From positions 62,001 through 126,000 of the forward strand of contig JAJFKN010000032.1 in assembly GCA_021773195.1 (NCBI GenBank): a stretch of 64,000 nucleotides of DNA, written 5' to 3'. A program made the position numbers and the translations under genes. Origin of the DNA: Gammaproteobacteria bacterium (GTDB taxonomy: Bacteria; Pseudomonadota; Gammaproteobacteria; JAKBBU01). Under the pieces are notes generated by a model, which searched no databases, had not been told where the DNA came from, and worked only from the letters and a program-made list of their open reading frames with translations. Of this stretch, positions 44,872 to 55,075 are shown piece after piece (the first letter of the stretch is position 1; each line of letters begins with the position of its first letter).

Positions 44872-44947
44872 AGCATAGCCAGTTACCTCATTGAATTACT
44901 AAGAGTTTAGATAATACACACTCTGTATTTATATTAAGCTTTTCTTG

Positions 44948-46042
44948 ATGTATGATGGCTATTATAAGAACATATTGGCCGCAAAAGAGAAGATTCATAT
45001 GTACAGATATATTTTTCAGGATGAGACGCGAGAGGTCAGCAACAGGCTCATTCGTTTAAAGCCTGCTTTCCAAGAAGAAAACTTCGAGAAACTCTTAGCT
45101 CGTCATGCAAATCTTCTTACTTCCTCCGTATCTGCCTATTTAACCGTTGAAGAGGCAGCACCCTATGAAATTAAGTTAAGAAATGTATTTAAAGATAGTC
45201 AGGACAATCCTATCCTCGACGGGGAATACCTTATCACTATAACCGGTCAATATAGTGAACAGGGGCTAGAGGATGTAAAAATTTATGCTTCACCTACTGC
45301 CGAAACCCAACATAGCATACAACAGCGTTGTACCGGCGAAAGTGTTTTTTCTACCTTAGATAGGGTCACAAATCATCCCAACTTTGTTGCAGGACGTCCC
45401 GTTGTATTTGCCGGGTTTTTTGAATTTAGCCAAGGGGCGTTAACCTGGATTTCCAATAACAGTGGGCATTACAAACCAAGCTTAGAAGAAATACTGCCGG
45501 CAATTACTCATATCGTGCAATGTCTTAATCTTGAGGTTATGTATTTAAAGATATGTGATGCAACTTGTAAAAACGGTGAGTACGATGCCTATTACATGGA
45601 GCTTAATGAACATAATACTTGTCAGATTAAATTCCTAAACGCTAACCGGATGCTTCCTTCTAAAGTGCTGGAAGGCTATGAAGAAGAATATGGCGAGACG
45701 GTGGAGGAGAATTCGACTTCACGTTTTGCTGCGCCAAGGCCAGCTGTTTTTACTGCGACACCCACACGTGGTGACTTGGGTAAAAGCATTGAGTCCGCGT
45801 CAGATTGGTATAGTGGAGATCCTACAGGAGATCCGGCAGCATTGCGTGTGAGCTGTCGTTCAGTCAATCTTGCCGGATGTCTTTTTGCAGGTGGAGGAAG
45901 AGCGATGCTAAATGGTACAAGTGTTCCTGGTAATGAAGAGAATCAAGCCCTAAAGAGTCCTGGAAGAGAAAAATTTGTCAAACAAGAGCGAGAAAAGCAT
46001 GAATGCTCGCAACTAGCTGTAGGTAGTCGAAGCATTGAGTGA
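44948..46042 (+). CDS. Effector-like orphan protein between petC and sspA
   Basis: Up to 364 residues, soluble, no signal peptide. The central part contains VVFAGFFEFSQGALTWISNNSGHYKPSLEEI, a short beta-hairpin motif (G-x-x-x-x-x-x-G-x-x-x-x-I-x-N-x-SGHY-x-P) that recurs in large secreted or effector proteins of Legionella-type bacteria and others. The C-terminal 100 residues are Ser/Gly-rich and then charged (REKFVKQEREKHE), compatible with a secretion signal. An internal ATG at 44999 has AAGAGAAG upstream and may be the real start. It sits inside the otherwise conserved petABC-sspAB block, so it is probably an insertion. No PmrA box was found before it. Function unknown. Confidence 0.6.
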   Translation: MYDGYYKNILAAKEKIHMYRYIFQDETREVSNRLIRLKPAFQEENFEKLLARHANLLTSSVSAYLTVEEAAPYEIKLRNVFKDSQDNPILDGEYLITITGQYSEQGLEDVKIYASPTAETQHSIQQRCTGESVFSTLDRVTNHPNFVAGRPVVFAGFFEFSQGALTWISNNSGHYKPSLEEILPAITHIVQCLNLEVMYLKICDATCKNGEYDAYYMELNEHNTCQIKFLNANRMLPSKVLEGYEEEYGETVEENSTSRFAAPRPAVFTATPTRGDLGKSIESASDWYSGDPTGDPAALRVSCRSVNLAGCLFAGGGRAMLNGTSVPGNEENQALKSPGREKFVKQEREKHECSQLAVGSRSIE

Positions 46043-46235
46043 TTTCAGCTATCTACATGGGTGCTATTTTAGTGTTCAATTTTAGTAAAAAAAGTTTAAT
46101 ATTTCTACAAAGAAAGCTTTTTTTTGTGAAATTCCCCGCAACCAAGTAAAAATGGAGTATAATACCTGCCCTGTATTGTGAGCGAACAATGCAAATAACG
46201 GTACAATAATTGATTCCTAAGAGGGGATACTTCCT

Positions 46236-46868
46236 ATGGCGGTAGTTGCCAATAAACGTTCTGTAATGACTCTCTATTCCAACAAGTTATGTCCCTACAG
46301 CCATCGCGTGCGTATCGTGTTGGCCGAGAAGGGCGTTACGGTAGACATTTTAGATGTGAATCTAAGTGATAAACCTGAAGATTTGCTTGATCTTAATCCC
46401 TATAATTCCGTCCCTACTTTGGTGGACCGGGATTTGGTTTTGTTTGAATCGCAAATCATAATGGAATATTTAGACGAACGTTTCCCTCATCCGCCATTAT
46501 TGCCGGTTTATCCTGTGGCTCGTGCCAAGATGCGTTTATTGATGCATCGAGTAGAGCGGGATTGGTATTCTCAATTGCATACCATCGCTGAAGGTAATGA
46601 AAAGGACGCAGATAAGGCTCGCAAAGATATGACGGCCAGCCTTACAGCAGTTTCTCGTTTATTTACAGAAATGCCTTTTTTCCTCAGTGAAGAATTTACT
46701 TTGGTGGATTGCTATTTAGCACCATTATTGTGGCGTTTGCCTCATTATGGCGTTCAATTGCCTCCACAAGCCAAAGGTGTACGGGATTATGCGGCGCGTG
46801 TGTTTGATCGTGAATCCTTCTTGGCAAGTTTGACGGAAGCAGAACGGGAATTAGAATCCTTCGTATAA
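46236..46868 (+). CDS. sspA: Stringent starvation protein A
   Basis: 210 residues with a glutathione-S-transferase fold: thioredoxin-like N-terminus (MTLYSNKLCPYSHRVRIVLAEKG), VPTLVDRDLVLFESQIIMEYLDERFPHPPL and a helical C-terminal domain. Binds RNA polymerase and affects stationary-phase, acid and virulence gene expression in gammaproteobacteria. ATG 46236 is preceded by GAGGGG. Co-transcribed with sspB (16 nt gap). Confidence 0.94.
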   Translation: MAVVANKRSVMTLYSNKLCPYSHRVRIVLAEKGVTVDILDVNLSDKPEDLLDLNPYNSVPTLVDRDLVLFESQIIMEYLDERFPHPPLLPVYPVARAKMRLLMHRVERDWYSQLHTIAEGNEKDADKARKDMTASLTAVSRLFTEMPFFLSEEFTLVDCYLAPLLWRLPHYGVQLPPQAKGVRDYAARVFDRESFLASLTEAERELESFV

Positions 46869-46884
46869 ATTTTCGGTATTGATT

Positions 46885-47262
46885 ATGAACTCTACTCGAC
46901 CTTACTTAATTCGCGCATTCTATCAATGGATAGTAGACAATGATTGCACGCCTTATGTTGTTGTTGATGCAGAAAAACCTGGTGTTAGCGTGCCAGAACA
47001 GCATGTGGAAGACGGTAAAATCGTCTTGAATGTTTCTCATCGCGCCGTACAAAAACTCAATATTGATAACGAGGCCATTGAATTCGTAGCACGCTTCTCG
47101 GGTGTGAGCACTCCCATCTATGCAGCTATGCCTGCTATCATCGCCATTTATGCTAAAGAAAACGGTCGTGGTATGGTCTTCACTGAAGATGATGAAGAAG
47201 ATCCACCCTCTGGCGGTACACCGCCTGATCGAGGCAAGCCCGTGTTGAAGGTTGTTAAGTAG
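46885..47262 (+). CDS. sspB: ClpXP adaptor SspB
   Basis: About 125 residues. Binds SsrA-tagged proteins and delivers them to ClpXP. The N-terminal tag-binding domain shows RPYLIRAFYQWIVDNDCTPYVVVDA and the family end RGKPVLKVVK, the ClpX-binding peptide, is intact after an acidic, disordered linker (EDDEEDPPSGG). ATG 46885 chosen. Confidence 0.94.
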   Translation: MNSTRPYLIRAFYQWIVDNDCTPYVVVDAEKPGVSVPEQHVEDGKIVLNVSHRAVQKLNIDNEAIEFVARFSGVSTPIYAAMPAIIAIYAKENGRGMVFTEDDEEDPPSGGTPPDRGKPVLKVVK

Positions 47263-47476
47263 TTGTTTAAGTGACTTTTCGCGTTATTTACCCCTCAGGG
47301 AACAGCTGCCTTTTATGTCATTCCCCCCAGGGTTAGAATTCATAATTAATTAATGCTGCATGCTGGCTCTCTTCGCAATTTTATATATTATTTGAGTACA
47401 TTGAGATATCTCTTACATACCGTAATAGTAGGGTTATGTAGTATGGGTGGTGATATTTTGAACATAAGGATAATAT

Positions 47477-49298
47477 ATGACAATTTCTAATATTATAGAT
47501 TTTTTATTTGGTTCAGCGCTACTTATAAATGCCGGATTGATTATTGCGCAGTTGATGAAAATTGTCAGTCATAAAAGCGCTAGAGATGTTTCATTGGTTA
47601 CTTTCGCGGGATTTGGGTTAATACAGTTAGTTACATTGAGCTATGGCTACATGCATAGTGCTTCAATTCTTTTTTACGGAACGATGTTCAGCTTAATAGC
47701 AAGCTTGGGTGTTGTTGTAGCAATAATATATTATAAATTGCTTGATAAGAAAGACTCATGTGAAATACACCATTTATCTGAACCATCATTATCACAAATC
47801 ATTGCTCTAGTTCCCGCTAATGTTTATTGGCTTAATCGAGATGGTATTTTTTTGGGTTGCAATAATAATATGCTGAGGATCTTGGGGTTGAAAAGTATTG
47901 ATGAATATCGTGGGAAGACCTATGAGGATTTATATGAACAAAATCATATTCGTACTATTAAAGAAACCGACAAGAAGGTAATGGAAATGAATACTGCTAT
48001 TTCGCTAGAAGAAATAGCAGTTCCTAACAGAGTATACCTCACTCATAAAATACCTCTCCATGATGCCAAGGGTCAAGTTGTTGGGCTCCTAGGCGTATCT
48101 ATTGACATTACTGAAAGGAAGAATGTAGAGAAAGCATTGCAGCATGAAAAAATAAAATCAGGAGTTGCCATGGCAAAGACGGAATTTTTATTGAATATGC
48201 GGCATGAGATACGGACGCCTTTAGCAAATGTTATTGGGCTTGGTAAAGTCCTGCAGGAGCAAGAAAAGCCATTTAGCCAGAAAGATCTGTTAGATGACAT
48301 GGTCATTTCATCGGAATCACTTATGGGCCTATTAAATGAATTCTTGGAATTCTCAAGTATTGAAGAGGGGCTATTGCCCATTAGAAGTGTTAGGTTCAGC
48401 CCAGAAGAGGTAATGAGGGAAATTAACAGTATTGTTAGGGCCTCTGCCATAAATAAAGGGTTGAATTATGCTGTTCACATCAATGCTGACATGGTGCCTA
48501 GTCGGATTATTGGCGATAAGATGCGGTTACATAGAGTTATTTTAAACTTAGTAAGCAATGCGGTGAAATATACTCATGCGGGATCAGTCGTTGTTAGGAT
48601 AGATGTGGCGAGTGAAACTGAACGGAAAATATATTTGAAAATCACCGTTGAAGATACGGGGATCGGCATCCCTAGTGATAAAATCGATTTTATTTTTGGT
48701 CGATTTAACAAGCTTAATGGCTCCTATCATGGCGACCAAGGGACGGGGTTAGGCCTATCTATTGCTAAACAATTTATCCATGATTTGGATGGTGAAATTT
48801 ATGTGGAGAGTGAAGAAAATAAGGAGACGAAATTTACGTGCATCTTGCCATTCTTTAAACCATTCTCTATAACGGAAAGTGGTGAGGGTGATTCTGCTAA
48901 GACAACCTTAAAGCTTCGTTATGATAGTCATAAAGTCTTACTCGTCGAGGATGATAAAATCGCTCAAAAATTAGCTTGCTTTATGCTAAGTAAAAACAAT
49001 TGCGTAGTTGAGGTTGCTGATTCAGGTAAAGAAGCACAGGAGTATTTCAGAAAAAGTGAATATGATTTTATTAGACATTGGTTTGCCAGATATGGATGGG
49101 TATTCCCTTGCTTCATGGATTAGAGATAATGAAAACACACATATTGGATTATTTGCACTAAGTGCTCATATTGATGCGAATGAGAATCATGAGTTTGATG
49201 GGTTTTATCCAAAACCACTGACTCAAAACAAATTGGATGATATTTTGCGTAAGATTGATGAGCGGTCAAGGATGGGTAGAAATACATGTGTAAATTAG
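47477..49298 (+). pseudogene. Hybrid sensor histidine kinase, frameshifted in the receiver domain
   Basis: A first frame (47477-49123) encodes an N-terminal membrane region of about three helices resembling a PQ-loop/SWEET half-domain (residues 1-90), a PAS domain (about 105-215), the H-box FLLNMRHEIRTPLANVIG (conserved His), the ATPase domain (LVSNAVKYTH, DTGIGIP, GTGLGLSIAK) and the start of a receiver (KVLLVEDDKIA). After YDF it runs into a wrong frame and stops. The rest of the receiver continues in the next frame (LLDIGLPDMDGYSL to 49298), which contains the phospho-acceptor Asp and the later conserved lysine. Restoring five bases near 49065 would give a canonical YDFILLDIGLPDMDG. The kinase half is intact and could still act. 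Confidence 0.8.
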
Positions 49299-49423
49299 AC
49301 TCAAATTTGAACAGAGTATAAAAAGGTCTTGGTAATCAGTTTATTCTATGATGCTGGAAGGTATTCGCTTCTTTAGCAAAAATGTTATGATTAGCCCATC
49401 GCAAGTTGAATAAGTAAAAAACA

Positions 49424-50155
49424 ATGGTGCTAGAAAAAGTCTATAAGTTTAAAGCAAACTTTATATCAGCCAGCGCTTTCTCAGAACAGTTCTCGTATTC
49501 TAATTGTGTTATGCCCATCAGTGTTGGCCAAGCTACCCATGAAGGGGAGCGATTAGAAGTTTTGTGTAATTTAGTAGGCGATCGTTTTGGTACTTGTACC
49601 ATTATTATTGCTGACTTACTTCAGAGACATACTTTGCAGTTTACACATGATTTATCGGAGCAACAAGCAATGCAACTTGCATTAGAGAATGGAGACCAAT
49701 GGCTTAAGAGAAATAAAAAATATCTTGAAGCGATGAATTTTCCGGTCAATATTATGCGTTGGTATGACTGGCTTGATACTGAAGGTTATAAAAGGCAACG
49801 TATGCTTACAGATAATCTTTATCTGAAAAGGAAAGACTACAGAGGCGCATTTGATTTAAGCGCTCAGTTATTTGTGCATAAATATCTGGAAAAAAATCCC
49901 GAGAAAGAAGAACATTATGAAGAAATTTATAAACAGTCATTAGAATATATTAAGGAAGAAACTTCGGTTATGCCACTATGGGTAGAAGAAAATTTCCATT
50001 TTGAGGTTTATCCATCAAAAAGAACACCAGCAATGGTTGCTGTCTATAATGACCTTGTTGTCCCCAATTATCCCAACTTATTGAGATGGATTAGAGTGAA
50101 TATACGAAAGAAATACATTACGAAATCTCAAGTGGCTCCTCTGTTCGAGAGGTAG
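49424..50155 (+). CDS. tRNA-dependent cyclodipeptide synthase (XYP type)
   Basis: 243 residues of the AlbC/YvmC-like class I aminoacyl-tRNA-synthetase-derived family, which makes diketopiperazines from two aminoacyl-tRNAs. Markers in order: CVMPISVGQATHEGERL with the predicted nucleophile S33, IIADLLQRHTLQ, the A-x-x-x-x-x-x-GDQWLKRN block, conserved Tyr175 and Glu179 in YIKEE, and FEVYPSK with Tyr196-Pro197, the YP pair of the XYP subfamily. No oxidase, P450 or transporter adjoins it. The start ATG has only a weak ribosome site. Product cannot be predicted from sequence by eye. Confidence 0.85.
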   Translation: MVLEKVYKFKANFISASAFSEQFSYSNCVMPISVGQATHEGERLEVLCNLVGDRFGTCTIIIADLLQRHTLQFTHDLSEQQAMQLALENGDQWLKRNKKYLEAMNFPVNIMRWYDWLDTEGYKRQRMLTDNLYLKRKDYRGAFDLSAQLFVHKYLEKNPEKEEHYEEIYKQSLEYIKEETSVMPLWVEENFHFEVYPSKRTPAMVAVYNDLVVPNYPNLLRWIRVNIRKKYITKSQVAPLFER

Positions 50156-50191
50156 TATAATGAATTGAGCTTGGTTACTCCACCATGTAAT

Positions 50192-50965
50192 TTACTTTGT
50201 GGCCATAAACCTTCTGACTAGTAATTCATTTTTCTCCATGGATTCTGCTATTTTTTCGTAGCCAATAATGGAATTTTGCCAGGATTTTTTTCCAAAGCGA
50301 CTTATGAAATTTTCCGCAACGTCAGGTATTTTTAGTTTTGATGCAACATCACGGTTGTAATTAATATACAAAGGGTTTTCGTCATCTAGAGTTTGCAGTG
50401 TGAAGCCAGCATCCTGAAGTAATTGGACATACTCTTGTTCCGTTTGTGGGTAGAGGGTCAAATCTTCTAATTCACACATGTTTTGTATAGCTTTTCTCCA
50501 AGATTTATACGGGCTTAGCCAATCGTTGATGATCAATATGCCTTGTGGTTTTAGGGCATGGTGAATGCTTGCAAATAGGGGGGCTTTATCAGCCACATGG
50601 ACCAATACACCTTTACTAAAAATGATATCAAAGCTATCTGCAGAGAAGGGAAGTGTCGGTGGGGTATAACTTTGAAAATCCACTAAGTGGGCTAAGTCAG
50701 GTGGAATACGTTTTGTTGATTCGCCAACCATCCATGGATTGATCTCTAAGCCTGCAATGTTACATTGGTGTTGTTGCGCTAAATAAAAAACGGCACCGCC
50801 CAAACCAGAACCGATATCTAACAGTCGTTTCCCTTTAATATCTACACCGTGAAATAATTCATCGATGGCTTGGGTGCCTCCTTCTGACATGAAATTTTTA
50901 CCGTAGGCATCCTCCAAGCAATAACAATAATCAGGTTGATACTCTTCTATCATTTTATCTTTCAT
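50192..50965 (-). CDS. SAM-dependent methyltransferase, phosphoethanolamine N-methyltransferase-like
   Basis: 257 residues of class I methyltransferase fold. Motif I is LLDIGSGLGG (48-57), motif II acid in AGLEINPWM (E74), then SFDIIFSKGVLVHVADKAPLF and LKPQGILIINDW. The opening YCYCLEDAYGKNFMSEGG and the GVLVHVADK segment resemble eukaryotic-type phosphoethanolamine N-methyltransferases (PMT), which make phosphocholine. It could equally methylate another small molecule. It is last in the lpoA-yraN-diaA-BON-BON series (12 nt after the preceding gene) and is convergent with the cyclodipeptide synthase (36 nt between stops). Confidence 0.8.
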   Translation of the reverse strand: MKDKMIEEYQPDYCYCLEDAYGKNFMSEGGTQAIDELFHGVDIKGKRLLDIGSGLGGAVFYLAQQHQCNIAGLEINPWMVGESTKRIPPDLAHLVDFQSYTPPTLPFSADSFDIIFSKGVLVHVADKAPLFASIHHALKPQGILIINDWLSPYKSWRKAIQNMCELEDLTLYPQTEQEYVQLLQDAGFTLQTLDDENPLYINYNRDVASKLKIPDVAENFISRFGKKSWQNSIIGYEKIAESMEKNELLVRRFMATK

Positions 50966-50977
50966 ATTGGTTCCATA

Positions 50978-51574
50978 CTAACTTGTGCCATAGTAAACAT
51001 AATAAATAAGCCGCACAACTTTATCTACACCTGTGGTATCTTGGGCTAGTTTAACCACTTTTTCTGCTTGTTCTTTGGGGGCTGCTCCCATGAGATATAC
51101 GATATTATTTTCCGTAGTCACTTTATAATTTTTTGGATTAATGCCGTTAGTGGCAATTATCTTGCTGCGAACTTTTGTGGTAATCCAACTGTCTTGACTT
51201 TGTTGTACAAGGCTAGCGGGTGGGGCAATGGTAATGTAGTTAACAATCAGTTTTATATTAGGCACTTTTTTTACGGTGTTTATCACTTCTTGGCGCAGCT
51301 CAGGCGTTGCTGCTTGGCCAGATAATAAGATTCGCTGCTTAAAGGTGGCAACAGCAATATTGGTATTCTTTTGTAATTCTGGGTCACGGCTGATGCGATT
51401 ACTTGCCATAATAGAAATTATTTGGTCGCTGTAATCTTCCATATAATCTTGACGGTTATAAAACATCTTTGCGCTTGAAAAAGCGGCTGATACACAACCT
51501 TGCATAGCAAAACAGCCCATGCCCAAAGTAATTAGGCATAGGCTGTGAATAATCCTTTTCTTCAGCTTATCCAT
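50978..51574 (-). CDS. BON-domain lipoprotein (DolP/YraP-like), second copy
   Basis: 198 residues with a lipoprotein signal (lipobox MQGC, Cys27) and two BON domains (about 52-115 and 128-190), the second with TKVRSKIIATNGINPKNYKVTTENNIVYLMG. Probably an outer membrane-anchored periplasmic lipoprotein of the DolP type that keeps the outer membrane intact. Paralogous to the gene just upstream in the operon. Confidence 0.85.
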   Translation of the reverse strand: MDKLKKRIIHSLCLITLGMGCFAMQGCVSAAFSSAKMFYNRQDYMEDYSDQIISIMASNRISRDPELQKNTNIAVATFKQRILLSGQAATPELRQEVINTVKKVPNIKLIVNYITIAPPASLVQQSQDSWITTKVRSKIIATNGINPKNYKVTTENNIVYLMGAAPKEQAEKVVKLAQDTTGVDKVVRLIYYVYYGTS

Positions 51575-51606
51575 AAGCCTCCAAGCGAATCGCCGAAGCG
51601 AATTTT

Positions 51607-52194
51607 CTATGACACGGTGTCTGGTGCGTCAGTATAATCAAAGATGGGTATGACTTTTTTAACCCCTGCCACTTCACTGGCATTCTTCGCAGCTAATTTG
51701 CCTTGAGCATGAGTGAGTTTACCCAAAAGATAAGTATTGCCATCATCGGTCACAACTTTTACATCATTCGATGGTACGCCTTTGGCAGTGAGTAATTTAC
51801 TGCGAACTTTCGTAGTGATCCAAGCGTCATCAGAGCGATTTTTCACTGGGATGGGTGGTTTTACTTCGATGCGATTATAAATCATTTTAACAGATGGTAC
51901 TGAATTGGCAATTTTAACTGCTTTATCTTTCATGGCTTGTGTGGGCGCTTGGCCGACTAATAGCAACACGCCATTGTAAGTGGCTACGACAATGTGTGCA
52001 TTGTTCGCTAATTCATTGTCTTGTGAAATTTTCATGGAGACTTGATGGGTCGTATTGGTATCGTGGACAACTTCACTGCTGCCACGAGGATCCGATACCA
52101 CAGCACTGCCTGCCGTACCGCCTGCTACTAAGGCTGTACCAAAACAACCAGATAAAAAAATGCAGGTTAATATAAGTAAAAGTGTTCGATACAT
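51607..52194 (-). CDS. dolP: BON-domain lipoprotein DolP
   Basis: 195 residues, lipobox LSGC (Cys17), two BON domains, including DAWITTKVRSKLLTAKGVPSNDVKVVTDDGNTYLLG. It follows diaA by 11 nt, the usual diaA-dolP (yraP) order in gammaproteobacteria, which identifies it as the orthologue; E. coli DolP supports outer membrane integrity and BAM function. Confidence 0.88.
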   Translation of the reverse strand: MYRTLLLILTCIFLSGCFGTALVAGGTAGSAVVSDPRGSSEVVHDTNTTHQVSMKISQDNELANNAHIVVATYNGVLLLVGQAPTQAMKDKAVKIANSVPSVKMIYNRIEVKPPIPVKNRSDDAWITTKVRSKLLTAKGVPSNDVKVVTDDGNTYLLGKLTHAQGKLAAKNASEVAGVKKVIPIFDYTDAPDTVS

Positions 52195-52205
52195 GATGCT
52201 TTCTC

Positions 52206-53166
<961 letters not shown>

Positions 53167-53170
<4 letters not shown>

Positions 53171-55035
53171 GAACGTACCTGCCTGGGCATGCCATTTTGC
53201 ATTTTCGCCCATTGCAATTGACGATGAACCACGCCTTGATTATCCATGGATAATGTTCCGGTACGGCCTTTGATGCCTAATTGGGGTAAAGCCGTCATAC
53301 GATTCAATTGCCGCGTGATGGAGTAAGCATCCATACCGAAAGCATAGAGTTTCGGATAACGACGGTAATTGCTCGGCCATAGTTGTTGGGCTTGGCGTTT
53401 ATCATTGGTAATGGACGACGAGTGACTCAGCACCCATGGCATATCACAAAAAAGAATGCCATCTAAATCGCGGTTTTCTCGAGGTTGTACAATGCCGTTA
53501 TAAATAGAAGAAATAGCATAGACAGGCACATTACCCGCGAAATAGAATTTTAATAGAGGGCGAATTTCCCGTGCAGCTTGTGGGGAAGCCACTAAAAAGA
53601 TGGCATCCACATCTTCACGTCGACGAGGCATGGTTTTTACTTTTTCACCGAGAATGCTATTCAGTTGGTTGCTGCGAGAGTTACTTTGATTCACATCCAA
53701 GAGCTGCTCGATGCTGGAGCTGAGACGTTCATTGGGTGGGAATGAAAGACTGGTGACAACTTTGCCGCCCATGTTTTGCCATTGTTGGGTAAAGATTTGA
53801 TTAATACTTTCACCCCAATTCCCCTGGGGATAGATAGTAATGATTTGGCTGTGGCCATCTTGCCAGGCTTTTTGTGCGGCTTGCGTGGCTTCATCACTGG
53901 GAGACAGGGCAAATTGGTAAAGACCTTTGGGCGCATTATTAGCTTTGTCCAAGGCGTTGAGTGCTACCACGGGTACCGTTAAATTATGGTGGCTGGCTAG
54001 GGCTTTCACATTATCTTTTGTTAATGGTCCTATTACTACTTGTGCACCATTATTCACAGCTTGTTGATACACTTGCCACACATCCCCCTGGCTGGTGTTA
54101 TAGACGGTGATATTGGCTTGCACTTTGCCTGCATCGCGATCTTGGTAATAAGCTTCAAAAACTCCATTACGCACAGCTTCAGATGCGCCGGACCATTTAC
54201 CTGAAGTTGGTAACAACAACGCAATTTGTTTTACATCGCTGGTATTGGCCGCAGTTAAATTATCTTTTAACCCGCTAGACAATAATTCATTGGCAGGGTG
54301 AGTGGGAAATTGCTGTTGCCACTGATTGACTTGCGTCATGAGTTGGCTGGATTGCCTAGAATTATTTTTGGTGATGGCGGCTAAATCTAACCAACCAAAA
54401 AGTTCTGAACCCGGTGCCGTGGCGCTCATGGCATTTTGTAATTGATTAGGAGACAGGCCTTCTAAGTCATTCCAAATAGATTGATCATTCTGTTTTCTTG
54501 CGTCGGCTGTGGTGAGCAATGATGCTAATTGAATGCGTTGTTGGGCGCCTTCAAGGGGGAGGGTCATGCGCTCATAGGATTCTGCTGCCAATTGGTAATA
54601 GGCAATTTGCAGGGCCGCTTCTGCTTGGTTAGGGTTCATATAGCTAGTTGCCCGCTTGAGATGTTCCGTCGCGCGGCGTGGCGCTCTTTGCAGGAGAGCC
54701 AGCTTGGCATTCAGTAATTCTTTTTCAAAGGAAAGCTGGGGCGTTAGAGCATTATTATCCACTTGAGACAGGGTATGGCTGGCCTGGGACGTTAAATTAT
54801 TTTGCAATAATTTGTTGGAGGCCTGTAATTGGTACTGTTGACGCTGAGGTGCTGGTGCAGAATCGGCCATCTGTAGGTATTGTTTGGCAGAATATATAGC
54901 ATCTTCTTGGCTTAATACGCTTTGAGGTTGTTGGCTAAATTGATTATCTAGGGTACTGCAGCCCCCTAGCAAAAAACATAGCCCTATGAATGCATAAGAT
55001 ATTTTCATTAATGGTTGTGATGTAGCTTTAGACAC
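53167..55035 (-). CDS. lpoA: Penicillin-binding protein activator LpoA
   Basis: 622 residues: lipoprotein signal with lipobox LGGC, an N-terminal TPR-like helical domain (about 40-250) and a C-terminal periplasmic-binding-protein-like domain (about 265-615, starting KQIALLLPTSGKWSGASEAVRNG). Outer-membrane lipoprotein that activates PBP1A. The start is uncertain: GTG at 55035 or ATG at 55008, the second giving a normal lipoprotein signal. It is divergent from rsmI. Confidence 0.9.
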
Positions 55036-55075
55036 AGTATGTTACCCGCTTAATCCGTATTGATTGAGAAGGCCT

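Noticed and set aside
44930..44938. CTTAATATA half-site near the effector-like gene at 44948
   Set aside because: Only one half-site, pointing away from the gene, with no partner at 2 nt spacing and no -10 at the right distance.
50192..50965. Methyltransferase as tailoring enzyme of the cyclodipeptide synthase
   Set aside because: It is convergent with the synthase and belongs by spacing to the diaA-BON operon; its sequence style is PMT-like. Not excluded, but unsupported.
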